Source: Opitutus sp. (GTDB lineage: Bacteria; Verrucomicrobiota; Verrucomicrobiia; Opitutales; Opitutaceae). From it: 34,298 nt of DNA. The number at the start of each line of letters is the position of its first letter. Positions within the stretch are counted from its first letter, which is position 1. The position numbers and the translations under genes were made by a program. Shown here piece by piece: positions 7,654-16,042 of the stretch. The DNA is taken from assembly GCA_013821985.1 (NCBI GenBank), contig PNJQ01000039.1, forward strand, positions 1 to 34,298, in the 5' to 3' direction. The notes beneath the pieces were generated by a model, which ran no database searches, was not told where the DNA came from, and worked only from the letters and a program-made list of their open reading frames with translations.

Positions 7654-8016
7654 TCAGGAATCCCGGCCCTTGGACTTTTTGGCGATCGTCGTGAAGATGG
7701 CGAGCTGTTGCTCGCACTCATCGCGGAGCGACGCGAGCTTGGGGGCGGGGACGATGCCGGCGTCCTCAAGCAGCTCCAACCAATAGGAGGTTTCGTCGAG
7801 CTCCTTAAGACTGTCGCCGATCTTCGCGATAAACTCAGCGTTGGAACGTGCCCGGCACGCTTCGCGGTAGTTAGCGCCGACGGAAGTGCCCGAGCGAAGG
7901 ACCTGCCGGCCAAGCACCAGCGCTACCTCCGAACGTGGCAGCGCAGAAAAGAGGGAAATGATCCGCAGGGCGAACGCCTTCGTGCGCTCTCGCAAGTCTT
8001 GTTTTTCATCCTTCAT
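7654..8016 (-). CDS. Four-helix-bundle protein (23S rRNA intervening-sequence protein family)
   Basis: 120 residues from ATG 8016. The start is chosen because AAGGAG lies five bases upstream, one of the few clear Shine-Dalgarno sequences in the window; an ATG at 8040, next to the hsdR stop, would add eight residues. Family hallmarks are RTKAFALRIISLFSALPRSE, then LGRQVLRSGTSVGANYREA, ARSNAEFIAKIGDSLKELDE and TSYWLELL. These small pentameric helical proteins occur inside 23S rRNA intervening sequences and also next to restriction genes; their molecular function is not established. Here the gene sits between hsdR and hsdMS on the same strand, so it is probably co-transcribed and may be a helper or nucleic-acid-binding part of the system. 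Confidence 0.88.
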   Translation of the reverse strand: MKDEKQDLRERTKAFALRIISLFSALPRSEVALVLGRQVLRSGTSVGANYREACRARSNAEFIAKIGDSLKELDETSYWLELLEDAGIVPAPKLASLRDECEQQLAIFTTIAKKSKGRDS

Positions 8017-8021
8017 CCCTG

Positions 8022-8027
8022 CTCCTT
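8022..8027 (-). promoter_or_regulatory. Shine-Dalgarno site deciding the start of the four-helix-bundle gene
   Basis: AAGGAG on the minus strand, five bases before ATG 8016. It favours this start over ATG 8040, which directly follows the hsdR stop (TGAGATG). Confidence 0.7.
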
Positions 8028-8041
8028 CGGCCTTTTTCATC

Positions 8042-10606
8042 TCAGGCGACAAACTGATTCAGCGAAACGTAGTCTTTCACGTAGTCTGGGATGAGCTTCC
8101 GGTATTTCGCGGGCACGGCCTTGAAGTCGCTCGTCGAGAAGACGGAATTCGTCGCCAAGTCCGTGAGTTCGCCGGACTCGATGATTTCACGAACCTTTCC
8201 GCTGGTGATATAGGCCTTGAAATAGGTTTTGAGCGCGGGGATGACCTCCGCCTCTTCGGGCTTGGTGTCGGCGATGAACTTGGAGAATTCCTCTTCGAGG
8301 AGTTCGTCCTTGGATTTGAAGCGCGGGATGAGGCCGAAGATCTTTTCCAGAATCTCGCGGAGCGTGAGACGGCGGTCCACGCCGGCGGCGTGCCGGAGTT
8401 TTTCGAGCGAGTAGTATTGGTCGGGTTTCTCGAAGATCTCGCGATTGAGGTAATCGAGCACGCGGTCCCATTGCCCGGCCTCGACGGCGGCGGCGATGAA
8501 TTCGTTTTCGCGCATGGTCTCTTCGAAGCGCTGGTAGAACATGCGGTCAATCTTCATACCCTCGCCGCCAATCTCCTCGACCTTGAGCGTGGCGAGCACG
8601 TCATCGCCGAGGTGCTCGTAACTCGGCGCGGGACCGTTGCCGCAAGCGCCGCCGGTGTCGCCGCCGTCCCCGCCTGGGGGCGGATCGCCGCCGCCCGGAG
8701 TTTTGGGCTTCGGGAGTTTCAGCACCTCGTCGTAATTGAACTCCTCCTCGAAGTATTCGCAGTTGGCGAAGAAATCGAAGAGCTTGAACGCCTTCTTCTC
8801 GGGCGAAGTGATGCTGGCGCGAATAGACTCGTCGCGCAGTTCGGTGCGGAAATCGTGTTTCCGTGTGCCGCGGCCCTTGATCTGAATGAAGTCGGTCGGC
8901 GAAAAGATCGGGCGGAAGAGGCCGAGGTTGAGGATGTCGGGGCAATCGTAGCCCGTCGTCATCATGCCGACCGTCACGCAGACGCGCGCCTTGCTGGTCT
9001 TGTAGGGCGCGAGGAAATTGGCGGAGCCGAGGAGATTGTTGTTGGTGAAATTGATCGTGTGCTGCTGCGCGCCGTCGACGTTTGACGTCACCTGCACGGC
9101 GAAGTCCGACTGGTATTTGCCCGGAAAAATCCGGTCGGCCATGTCGTTGAAAATCTGCGCGACGCGGGCGGCGTGGTCTTGACTGACGGCGAAGACGATG
9201 GACTTGCCGACCTCGCCGCTGATCGGGTCACGCAGCGCGTTTTCGAGAAAAACTTTGCAGAAAAGTTGGTTGGTCGCCGGCGAAAAGAAGCGCTGCTCGA
9301 ACTCGCGCTGGCGAAAGGTTTCCTTTCGATCCTCTCCCGTTACTTCGTCGGTGAATTCGACAGTGAAGCCCGAATCGGAAAGCAACTGCGTGGTGACCTC
9401 GCTGCGAGCGTCCACGACAGTCGGGTTGATGAGGAAGCCATCTTTCACGCCGTCGAGCAGCGAGTAGCGGAAGGTGGGCGTGCCGTCGTCGCACCCGAAG
9501 GTGCGATAGGTGTCGAGCAGGAGGCGACGCTCGAACTCGCGCGGGTCTTTGCGGCGAGAGGCGGCGACGTTGAATTTTTTCAGGTAGTCGCGCGGCGTGG
9601 CGGTGAGGCCGAGTTTGTAGCCGACGAAGTAGTCGAAGACCGCGCGGGCGTTGCCACCGATGGAGCGATGCGCCTCGTCCGAGATGACGAGGTCGAAATC
9701 CGTCGGCGAGAAGAGGCCCTGGTATTTGTTGTTGAAGAGGAGCGACTGGACGGTGGTCACGACGACCTCGGCGTGGCGCCAGTCGTCGCGATTCTCTTTG
9801 TAGATGACGCTCTTGAAATCGTTCGCGAGGACCTTGCGGAAGGCCTTCAGCGCCTGATCTTCCAACTCGAGGCGATCGACGAGGAAGAGCACGCGGCGGG
9901 CATTGCCGGTGCGGAGGAAGAGTTTGATCAGTGCAGCCGACGTGAGCGTCTTGCCGGTGCCCGTCGCCATTTCGAGGAGGAAGCGATCCCGGCCCTCCTT
10001 CACCGCGGCCTGAATGGCCTCAATCGCGCGGCGCTGGTAAGCGCGGAGGAAGCGGAGACCGTTGTCGTGGATGAAGCGCGGTCGCTCGTTCTCGTTTTTC
10101 CAAGCCGCCTCGGCGGCGTATCCGGGACGCTGCGTGAGCACCACGTAGTCTTCGGCCACCTTCTCGGCGACGAGTGCGGCGGGGTCCGGTTTGCTTTGCT
10201 GGTAGCCGACCACGGAGGTCGGCGAGGGGAACGCGGTGATGAGCGCCGGGTTGCCGCGCTCCAGATCCCAGAAGTAGTGCAGATTGCCGTTGGAGAGGAT
10301 GACGAAGCGGCAGTTCTGCGCATGGGCGTATTTGCGCGCCTGTTCCTTGCCGAAAAGTGGATTCTTGTCCTCGGCCTTCGCTTCGAGGACGAGGAGCGGG
10401 AAGCCTTTCTCGTTGAGGAGCAGAAAATCGATGAAGCCGTTTTTGACCTGATCGAAATTCTCACCGAGGGCGTCGAGTTGGGCGCGCTCCAGCTTGACGT
10501 TGAGTTCCAGCTGGATGTTGGCCGGACCCTGCTCGTCCGCGAAGAAGCGCCAGCCCGCCGATTCGAGCAATTTGTTGATCTTGATGCGCGCGGCGGCCTC
10601 GTTCAT
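8042..10606 (-). CDS. hsdR: Type I restriction endonuclease subunit R (HsdR)
   Basis: 854 residues from ATG 10606; a GTG nine codons upstream is possible, but MNEAAARIKINKLLESAGW is the usual HsdR beginning. The order is a PD-(D/E)XK nuclease domain (D60 in GFIDFLL, E75 and K77 in LLVLEAKA), then a superfamily 2 helicase/translocase with Walker A MATGTGKT (213-220), DEAH (310-313), TATPRD (335-340) and a motif VI QIKGRGTRK. A helical C-terminal region, which normally contacts the methyltransferase, follows. A Gly/Pro-rich linker (GGGDPPPGGDGGDTGG) precedes this last part. It is first in the minus-strand cluster, which suggests the operon promoter lies upstream, in or near the repeat-filled region 10607-11041. 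All key motifs are present, so the enzyme looks intact. Confidence 0.94.
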   Translation of the reverse strand: MNEAAARIKINKLLESAGWRFFADEQGPANIQLELNVKLERAQLDALGENFDQVKNGFIDFLLLNEKGFPLLVLEAKAEDKNPLFGKEQARKYAHAQNCRFVILSNGNLHYFWDLERGNPALITAFPSPTSVVGYQQSKPDPAALVAEKVAEDYVVLTQRPGYAAEAAWKNENERPRFIHDNGLRFLRAYQRRAIEAIQAAVKEGRDRFLLEMATGTGKTLTSAALIKLFLRTGNARRVLFLVDRLELEDQALKAFRKVLANDFKSVIYKENRDDWRHAEVVVTTVQSLLFNNKYQGLFSPTDFDLVISDEAHRSIGGNARAVFDYFVGYKLGLTATPRDYLKKFNVAASRRKDPREFERRLLLDTYRTFGCDDGTPTFRYSLLDGVKDGFLINPTVVDARSEVTTQLLSDSGFTVEFTDEVTGEDRKETFRQREFEQRFFSPATNQLFCKVFLENALRDPISGEVGKSIVFAVSQDHAARVAQIFNDMADRIFPGKYQSDFAVQVTSNVDGAQQHTINFTNNNLLGSANFLAPYKTSKARVCVTVGMMTTGYDCPDILNLGLFRPIFSPTDFIQIKGRGTRKHDFRTELRDESIRASITSPEKKAFKLFDFFANCEYFEEEFNYDEVLKLPKPKTPGGGDPPPGGDGGDTGGACGNGPAPSYEHLGDDVLATLKVEEIGGEGMKIDRMFYQRFEETMRENEFIAAAVEAGQWDRVLDYLNREIFEKPDQYYSLEKLRHAAGVDRRLTLREILEKIFGLIPRFKSKDELLEEEFSKFIADTKPEEAEVIPALKTYFKAYITSGKVREIIESGELTDLATNSVFSTSDFKAVPAKYRKLIPDYVKDYVSLNQFVA

Positions 10607-10827
10607 CGGCGGAGAGATCAGAGGACGCAGCACTTCGGCGCGGGTGTCGTATTTTCGAGGGCTTTCCGGAACGGCATGGGCAAGAAGCGAACAACCCGGC
10701 CTGGCCCAGCCGAACGGTTCTGCACTCGCGGAGCTTCAGAGGCGGGCGGAGGCGGGGCAATCGATTTCTGATGCGTCGGCTCGCTGGTGCTCGCCGCCAC
10801 GGCGCCGAAGCGGATGTTTCTGATTTC

Positions 10828-10973
10828 GTCACAGAGCGCACGGAGGAGACACAGAGGCGGAAGGAGGTTCGGAAGCGAACCGGTTGCCGGAGGTGTTGCT
10901 GTTGTCCCTAGCGGCGACGCGTGCGGTTGTAATCTGTGCTGCGGGTCGCCGGTGGGGACACCGGCGACCACCT
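10828..10973 (+). repeat. Composite direct repeat, copy 2 (right flank of defence cluster)
   Basis: Same structure and orientation as 1385-1531: CACAGAGG-type units (10828-10870), a variable middle, a palindrome around GTCCCTAGCGGCGACGCG, then GTCGCCGGTGGGGACACCGG(CGAC) ending CCACCT. It lies between hsdR and the 3' end of gatB. The intergenic region 10607-11041 contains only this element and the short hairpin after it; the long ORFs there are repeat translations. Confidence 0.8.
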
Positions 10974-10988
10974 TTCGATCGCCCGAAG

Positions 10989-11014
10989 CGGGCGTGGACA
11001 AGCCACGCCCCTAC
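10989..11014. repeat. Short hairpin GGGCGTGG-ACAAG-CCACGCCC ending CCTACAA
   Basis: An 8-bp perfect stem followed by CTACA. The same 26-base unit recurs at 23947-23973, next to trmO. It is a half element of the TGTAG hairpin type. Confidence 0.7.
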
Positions 11015-11041
11015 AAAGGCCAACGCGCGTCGTAGCCCGAC

Positions 11042-12487
11042 TCACACGCCGAGCTGCTTCTTCAAAATCTCGTCCACGAGCTTGGGGTTTGCTTTGCCGG
11101 CGGAGATTTTCATCACGGCGCCTTTTAACGCGTTGATGGCTTTCGGGTTTCCGGCGCGGACCTGCTCGACGGATTTCGGGTCGTTGCGGATGGCGGTGTC
11201 GCACCAGGCTTCGAGCTGGTTCGCGTCGGTGGATTGGCGCAGGCCTTTGCGATCGACGACCGCCGGCGCGGACTCACCCGAGGCGAACATCTCGGCGAAG
11301 ACTTCCTTCGCTTGCGTGCTGGAGATGACGCTTTGATCGAGCAGCGCGACGAGCCCGGCGATGTGCGTGGGCGTCATTTTGCTTTCGCTCACGCTCTGGT
11401 TCGCCGCGGCGAGCTGGCGCAGCAGGTCGTTGACGATCCAGTTGGCGGCGGCAGTCGGCTTCGCGCCGAGCTTCACTGTCTCCTCAAAGAAGTCGGCGAG
11501 CGCGCGGTCGCGGATGAGCACGGAGGCGGCGGAGTAGGGGAGCGCGTGCGCGTCGATGAAGCGGCGTTGCTTGTTGAATGGTCGCTCGGGCAATTCGGCG
11601 GCGAGGCGCGCCTTCCACTCGGCGTCGATGCGCACGGGCATCAGGTCCGGGTCGGGAAAGTAGCGGTAGTCGTGCGCCATTTCCTTCGAGCGCATCGACG
11701 CACTGCGGCCGGTCTCGCCGTCGTAGAGGCGGGTTTCCTGCACGAGCGTGTCGCCGCTCGCGATGACGTTGAGCTGACGCTTGATCTCGGCGGCGATGCC
11801 GTCGCGCACGTAGGAGGTCGAGTTGAGGTTCTTCAACTCGACTTTCGTGCCGAGCTTTGTGTCGCCGACCGGACGGATGGAAATGTTCGCGTCGCACCGC
11901 ATCTGGCCCTTCTCCATGTCGCAATCGGAGATGCCGGCGTAGATCAGCGAGGTGCGCAGCGAAGTGAGGAACGCGAACGCTTCCTCCGGCGAGCGCAACG
12001 CGGGCTCGGTCACAATTTCCATTAGCGGCGTGCCCGCGCGATTGTAGTCGATGAGCGAATCGTGAGCTTCGTGCGTGAGCTTGCCGACATCTTCCTCGAG
12101 GTGGATGCGCGTGAGCGGAATGCGTTTGTGCTCGCCCATCACGGCGAGCGACGGCCCGGGCAACTCGAGTTCGACCCAGCCGCCCCGACAGACGGGCTGG
12201 TCGTATTGCGAGAGCTGGTAGTTCTTCGGGCTGTCGGGGTAGAAATAATTTTTCCGGTCCCAGCGTGTGACGGAGGCGATCTCGCAGTCGAGCATCAGGC
12301 CCGTCTTGATGATGGCGTCGAGCGCGGCCTTGTTCAGCACCGGCAGCGCTCCGGGCAGCGCGAGGACGACGGGATCCGTGAGCGTGTTCGGCGGTGCGCC
12401 GTAGCCGGTCGCGACGCGGGTGAACATCTTCGACGCCGTCCGAATCTGGACGTGCACCTCAAGGCCGATGACTGCTTCGAAATTCAT
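11042..12487 (-). CDS. gatB: Asp-tRNA(Asn)/Glu-tRNA(Gln) amidotransferase subunit B
   Basis: 481 residues, the normal GatB length. GatB is the kinase/amidotransferase subunit of GatCAB: it activates the mischarged aspartyl or glutamyl group with ATP and transfers ammonia supplied by GatA. Visible marks are EAVIGLEVHVQI at the N-terminus, NYFYPDSPKNYQLSQYD in the catalytic cradle, DYNRAGTPLMEIVTEP, and DYRYFPDPDL. The C-terminal YqeY-like domain that holds the tRNA ends LVDEILKKQLGV. ATG 12487 is chosen because MNFEAVIGLEVH is the canonical start; an in-frame extension of nine codons is not conserved-looking. It is third in the gatC-gatA-gatB order, separated from gatA by a long hairpin element. 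Confidence 0.96.
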   Translation of the reverse strand: MNFEAVIGLEVHVQIRTASKMFTRVATGYGAPPNTLTDPVVLALPGALPVLNKAALDAIIKTGLMLDCEIASVTRWDRKNYFYPDSPKNYQLSQYDQPVCRGGWVELELPGPSLAVMGEHKRIPLTRIHLEEDVGKLTHEAHDSLIDYNRAGTPLMEIVTEPALRSPEEAFAFLTSLRTSLIYAGISDCDMEKGQMRCDANISIRPVGDTKLGTKVELKNLNSTSYVRDGIAAEIKRQLNVIASGDTLVQETRLYDGETGRSASMRSKEMAHDYRYFPDPDLMPVRIDAEWKARLAAELPERPFNKQRRFIDAHALPYSAASVLIRDRALADFFEETVKLGAKPTAAANWIVNDLLRQLAAANQSVSESKMTPTHIAGLVALLDQSVISSTQAKEVFAEMFASGESAPAVVDRKGLRQSTDANQLEAWCDTAIRNDPKSVEQVRAGNPKAINALKGAVMKISAGKANPKLVDEILKKQLGV

Positions 12488-12498
12488 GGGCAGAGGTT

Positions 12499-12571
12499 GG
12501 CCACGAAAAGGCACGATAAGGCACGAAAAAGAGCCCCGGCTTTTTGTGTATCTTTGTGCTTCTTTGTGGCC
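12499..12571. repeat. Long imperfect hairpin with GGCCAC...GGCAC arms (gatA-gatB junction)
   Basis: The left arm runs GGCCACGAAAAGGCACGATA and onwards; the right arm is its near complement, ending TGTGCTTCTTTGTGGCC. The whole 73-base unit folds into one hairpin with a GC-rich tip. It ends one base from the gatA stop. Arms of the same type flank the element at 18304-18410. Confidence 0.75.
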
Positions 12572-12572
12572 A

Positions 12573-14030
12573 TCACAGGTTCGGGTGCCTCGTGTGCCAG
12601 TCGTGCGCTTGTTCGTAGTCGTGGGCGAGGGCGAGGAGGTCGGCTTCCTTGAAGGGCTGGCCGATGAGTTGCAGGCCGATGGGCAGGCCGGAATTCGTGA
12701 AACCGCACGGCACGCTGATCGCGGGCAGGCCGGCGAGGTTTACCCCGATGGTGTAGATGTCGCAGAGATACAGCGCGAGCGGATCGGCCTTTTCGCCGAG
12801 TTTGAATGCCGGCGCGGGCGACGTGGGCGTGAGCAGCGCGTCCACCTCCTCGAACGCGCGGAGAAAATCGCGCCGGATCAGTGTGCGGACTTTTTGCGCG
12901 CGCAGGTAATAGGCGTCGTAGTAACCGCTCGAAAGGACGTAGGTGCCGAGGATGATGCGGCGCTTCACCTCGGCACCGAAGCCCTCGGCGCGCGACTTCG
13001 CGTAAAGATCGATCGCATCGGTCGCGGCTTTGGACCGGTGGCCGTAACGCACGCCGTCGAAGCGCGCGAGATTCGACGAGGCTTCGGCGGTCGCGATGAC
13101 GTAGTAGGCGTCGAGGCAGTAGCTCGTGTGCGGCAGCGACACTTCCTTCACCTCGCAGCCGCGGTCGCGATAGAATTTCACGGCGGCTTCGACGGCCGCG
13201 CCGATTCCGGGATCGAGGCCGGCGCCGAAATATTCCTTCGGGATGCCGAGGCGACGCGGCGCGGGGCCGGACAACGCCGCGCGATAGTCGGGCACGGTCG
13301 CATGGTAGGAAGTCGAGTCGAGTTCGTCGTGCCCGGCGATGGCACCGAGCAGAATCGCGGCGTCTTCCACGGTGCGACCGAAAGGGCCGATCTGATCGAG
13401 CGACGACGCGTAGGCAACGAGACCGTAACGCGAGACGAGGCCGTAGGTCGGTTTGAGGCCGACGAGTCCGCACAGCGCGGCGGGTTGGCGGATCGAGCCG
13501 CCGGTGTCGGAGCCAAGCGACGCGACGACTTCGCCGGCCGCGAGGGCCGCGGCGCTGCCGCCGGAGGAACCGCCCGGCACGCGCGTGAGATCCCAAGGAT
13601 TGGCGACAGGGCCGAAGGCGGAATTTTCGTTCGACGAGCCCATGGCGAACTCATCGCAATTCAGCCGGCCGAACAGAACGGCGCCGGCGTCCTGGAGCTT
13701 GCGCGTGACGGTGGCGTCGTAGGGCGAAACAAAGTTCGAGAGAATTTTGCTCGAAGCGGTGAGCGGCTGGTCGCGGACGGCGATGACGTCTTTCAGGCCG
13801 ACCGGAATGCCGTCGAGCGGACCGCGAGCTTGACCGGCCGCGCGGCGCGCATCGGAGGCGGAAGCCTGCGCGAGCGCGTCGGCTTCGTCGTAGGAATTGA
13901 ATGCGTGCACCCGCGGCTCAACGGTGCAGGTGCGCGCGAGCAACGCCTGCATCAACTCGACGGCCGAGAGTTCGCGGCGTTCTAGACGAGCGGCGAGGGT
14001 GGCGAGGGATTGGAAATGGAGCGGAGGCAT
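12573..14030 (-). CDS. gatA: Asp-tRNA(Asn)/Glu-tRNA(Gln) amidotransferase subunit A
   Basis: 485 residues, full length. This amidase-signature glutaminase releases ammonia from glutamine and channels it to GatB. The Ser-cisSer-Lys triad is visible: K80 in PVGLKD, S155 in PGGSSGGSA and S179 in [11 protein letters not shown]. The ATG at 14030 gives [16 protein letters not shown], a normal beginning for the family. It lies downstream of gatC (74-base gap containing a small hairpin) and upstream of gatB on the same strand. Identification is secure, and all three subunits are present and intact. Confidence 0.97.
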   Translation of the reverse strand: MPPLHFQSLATLAARLERRELSAVELMQALLARTCTVEPRVHAFNSYDEADALAQASASDARRAAGQARGPLDGIPVGLKDVIAVRDQPLTASSKILSNFVSPYDATVTRKLQDAGAVLFGRLNCDEFAMGSSNENSAFGPVANPWDLTRVPGGSSGGSAAALAAGEVVASLGSDTGGSIRQPAALCGLVGLKPTYGLVSRYGLVAYASSLDQIGPFGRTVEDAAILLGAIAGHDELDSTSYHATVPDYRAALSGPAPRRLGIPKEYFGAGLDPGIGAAVEAAVKFYRDRGCEVKEVSLPHTSYCLDAYYVIATAEASSNLARFDGVRYGHRSKAATDAIDLYAKSRAEGFGAEVKRRIILGTYVLSSGYYDAYYLRAQKVRTLIRRDFLRAFEEVDALLTPTSPAPAFKLGEKADPLALYLCDIYTIGVNLAGLPAISVPCGFTNSGLPIGLQLIGQPFKEADLLALAHDYEQAHDWHTRHPNL

Positions 14031-14065
14031 TCGGCAGTTGTGGGAACGGCTCTACGCCGCGACAC

Positions 14066-14097
14066 GAGGGGCGGTCGGGGCGTAAAGCCCCTCCTAC
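14066..14097. repeat. Small hairpin in gatC-gatA junction ending CCTAC
   Basis: GGGGC-GTAAA-GCCCC stem followed by TCCTAC. It is a degraded or half member of the TGTAG hairpin type. Confidence 0.5.
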
Positions 14098-14104
14098 AGT
14101 TTCT

Positions 14105-14395
14105 TCATTCCACGACCTTCGGGACGCTGATCATGTTTTCGCGTTGGGTGGGGGCGTTGCGGAGAGCGTCGGCGACGGCGAGGCCGGGACGCGCGACGTC
14201 GGCTTGCCAGACGTTTTCGATGGGGAAGGCGTGTGCGGTCGGTTCGATGCCCGTGACGTCAACCTCGGCGAGGCGCTCGATGTGGTGCAACACGTCGCCG
14301 AGTTGCGCGGCGAACTTCGCCTTCTCCTCCGCGGTGAGAGCGAGGCGGGCGAGTTGCGCGAGATAGTCGATGTTGAAATCCTGCGGGGCGGACAT
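14105..14395 (-). CDS. gatC: Asp-tRNA(Asn)/Glu-tRNA(Gln) amidotransferase subunit C
   Basis: 96 residues from ATG 14395, the usual GatC length; an upstream in-frame start would add 13 residues that do not resemble the family. GatC wraps around the GatA-GatB interface and stabilises the complex. Typical features are FNIDYLAQLARLALTAEEKA at the N-terminus, then LGDVLHHIERLAEVDVTGIE and the C-terminal block RPGLAVADALRNAPTQREN ending FxVPKVVE-like. It is first in the gatC-gatA-gatB order. Together with the AspRS at the left edge this supports indirect synthesis of Asn-tRNA and/or Gln-tRNA, though the window cannot show which. Confidence 0.93.
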   Translation of the reverse strand: MSAPQDFNIDYLAQLARLALTAEEKAKFAAQLGDVLHHIERLAEVDVTGIEPTAHAFPIENVWQADVARPGLAVADALRNAPTQRENMISVPKVVE

Positions 14396-14488
14396 GACGC
14401 GGCCAGAGTGCGGGAGCGTTTCGCCGGCTGGCAACGGGCAAACGCGTCATGCGCCGAAGCGCGGCGCGTTCACGTCCTTCGTCGGTCG

Positions 14489-14557
14489 GTAGGGTCGGTT
14501 GCCCGCAACCGCCTTGGGCGATCGATGCAGAGGGCCGTTGAGAGCAACGGCCCCTAC
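14489..14557. repeat. TGTAG-type hairpin element between gatC and glnB
   Basis: GTAGGG leads palindrome GGTTGCCCGCAACC, then a spacer, then GGGCCGTTGAGAGCAACGGC(CC) and CTAC. It lies between the divergently transcribed gatC and glnB, so both promoters must lie close to or inside it. No other recognisable signal was found in 14396-14632. Confidence 0.7.
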
Positions 14558-14632
14558 CAGTCGAAGCACGTCGTTTTGCGCTTCATGATTCGCTTGCCCA
14601 GCGCGCGGCAACGCGGGATTCTCGCGCACCCC

Positions 14633-14971
14633 ATGAAGCTCGTCATTGCGCTCATCAAGCCGTTCAAACTCGAGGAAGTGAAGGAGGCGCTCGCGCGCAT
14701 CGGCGTGGAGGGGATGATCGTCGCGGAGGTGAAGGGCTTCGGGCACCAGAAGGGGCACACGGAGATTTTTCGCGGCACCGAATACACGGTGGATTTTCAT
14801 CCGCGCGTGCGCCTCGAAGTCGCAGTCGCGGACGAACAGAAGGACAAGGTCGTGCAAACCATCCTGCAGGCCGCGCGCACCGGTTCGCCGGGAGACGGTC
14901 GCGTGTTCGTGCTGCCGCTTGAGGAAGTCACGCGCATCGACAATGCACAGTCGGGCCCCGCGGCCTTGTGA
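14633..14971 (+). CDS. glnB: Nitrogen regulatory protein P-II
   Basis: 112 residues, the exact family length. It is a trimeric signalling protein that binds ATP/ADP and 2-oxoglutarate and controls nitrogen-related partners. The core is MKLVIALIKPFKLEEVKEAL. The T-loop VKGFGHQKGHTEIFRGTEYT contains Y51, the residue uridylylated in enterobacterial GlnB, and the C-terminal GDGRVFVLPLEE holds the nucleotide-binding loop. ATG 14633 is fixed by the conserved MKL start; no ribosome-binding site is visible. Unusually for P-II, neither amtB nor glnA is adjacent. Instead the hydroxyproline epimerase begins 20 bases downstream on the same strand, which suggests co-transcription. Confidence 0.96.
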   Translation: MKLVIALIKPFKLEEVKEALARIGVEGMIVAEVKGFGHQKGHTEIFRGTEYTVDFHPRVRLEVAVADEQKDKVVQTILQAARTGSPGDGRVFVLPLEEVTRIDNAQSGPAAL

Positions 14972-14991
14972 CCGCCTGACCAACCTGTCGC

Positions 14992-15933
14992 ATGTCTCCT
15001 GCGGCCCCACACGTCATCCGCATCGTTGATTCCCACACGGGCGGCGAACCGACGCGCCTGGTGATCGAGGGCGGGCCGGAACTCGGCAGCGGACCACTGG
15101 CGGACCGCGCCCGGCGGTTTCGCGAGGAGTTCGATCATTTCCGCTCGGCGATCGTCAACGAGCCGCGCGGTTCGGACGTGATGGTGGGCGCGCTGCTCGT
15201 GGATCCGCACGCGCCGGATTGCGACGTCGGAGTGATTTTCTTCAACAATGTCGGCGTGCTCGGCATGTGCGGGCACGGCACGATCGGGCTCGTGGTATCG
15301 CTCGCGAGCCTCGGCCGGGTGAAGCCCGGGGTCGTGCGGATCGACACACCCGTCGGCGTGGTGGCGGCGACGTTGCACGCGGACGGCAGCGTGTCGGTGG
15401 ACAACGTGCCGAGTTACCGTCACGCCGCGAGCGTGGTCATCGATGTTCCCGGAATCGGCCCGGTGCGCGGCGATGTGGCGTGGGGCGGCAATTGGTTTTT
15501 CCTCGTCGAGGAACACGGACGACAGCTCGAGCTGGGCAATGTCGCCGCCCTGCTCGACTACACGTCGCGCGTGCGCGCGGCGGTGAATGAGCAGGGTTAC
15601 CCCGAGGTCGATCACGTGGAGTTGTTCGCGCCGTCGCCGTTGGTCGGCGTGGACAGCACGAACTTCGTGCTTTGTCCCGGTGGCGCCTACGATCGCTCGC
15701 CGTGTGGCACCGGCACCAGTGCGAAAGTCGCCTGCCTCGCCGCCGACGGGAAGCTCGCCGAGGGCGCCGAATGGGTGCAGGAGAGCATCATCGGCAGCGT
15801 GTTTCGCGCGAGCTACCGACGCGACGCCGAGAAGATTTTGCCCACGATCACCGGCACGGCGCACGTGTGCGGCGAGGGCGTGTTGCTGCTCGATCCGGCG
15901 GATCCGTTTCGCTGGGGAATACGCACCACGTGA
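14992..15933 (+). CDS. 4-hydroxyproline 2-epimerase (proline racemase family)
   Basis: 313 residues. It converts trans-4-hydroxy-L-proline to cis-4-hydroxy-D-proline, the first step of hydroxyproline breakdown. Both catalytic cysteines are present: C93 in GMCGHGTIG and C238 in [12 protein letters not shown]. This separates the epimerase/racemase from the dehydratase branch, in which the first cysteine is replaced. The N-terminal [12 protein letters not shown] is the family opening. Substrate choice (hydroxyproline rather than proline) is inferred from the next three genes, which supply the rest of the pathway (Pseudomonas LhpA, Sinorhizobium HypRE counterpart). It follows glnB by 20 bases. 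Confidence 0.9.
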   Translation: MSPAAPHVIRIVDSHTGGEPTRLVIEGGPELGSGPLADRARRFREEFDHFRSAIVNEPRGSDVMVGALLVDPHAPDCDVGVIFFNNVGVLGMCGHGTIGLVVSLASLGRVKPGVVRIDTPVGVVAATLHADGSVSVDNVPSYRHAASVVIDVPGIGPVRGDVAWGGNWFFLVEEHGRQLELGNVAALLDYTSRVRAAVNEQGYPEVDHVELFAPSPLVGVDSTNFVLCPGGAYDRSPCGTGTSAKVACLAADGKLAEGAEWVQESIIGSVFRASYRRDAEKILPTITGTAHVCGEGVLLLDPADPFRWGIRTT

Positions 15934-15960
15934 AATCAGCGCGGTCAATTTCGATATTCG

Positions 15961-16030
15961 GAGGGGCGCAGCTTGACTGCGTCCGAGGCCGTTCGACACC
16001 GATCCGGGCGCAGTCGAGTTGCGCCCCTAC
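15961..16030. repeat. Hairpin element in the epimerase-dehydrogenase junction
   Basis: GAGGGGCGCAGCTTGACTGC, a spacer, then GGGCGCAGTCGAGTTGCGCC(CCTAC). The two halves are mutually complementary and each half is itself a palindrome. It fills most of the 109-base gap inside the hydroxyproline gene set. Confidence 0.75.
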
Positions 16031-16042
16031 AGCCGATTCACT

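Noticed and set aside
9173..10771. 532-codon open frame opposite hsdR
   Set aside because: Hydrophobic/acidic antisense translation without motifs; hsdR on the other strand has all nuclease and helicase motifs.
12420..13985. 521-codon open frame opposite gatA
   Set aside because: Shadow; gatA with its full catalytic triad occupies the other strand.
14396..14632. tRNA or riboswitch in the gatC-glnB intergenic region
   Set aside because: No cloverleaf or T-loop consensus; the only structure is the TGTAG hairpin element.
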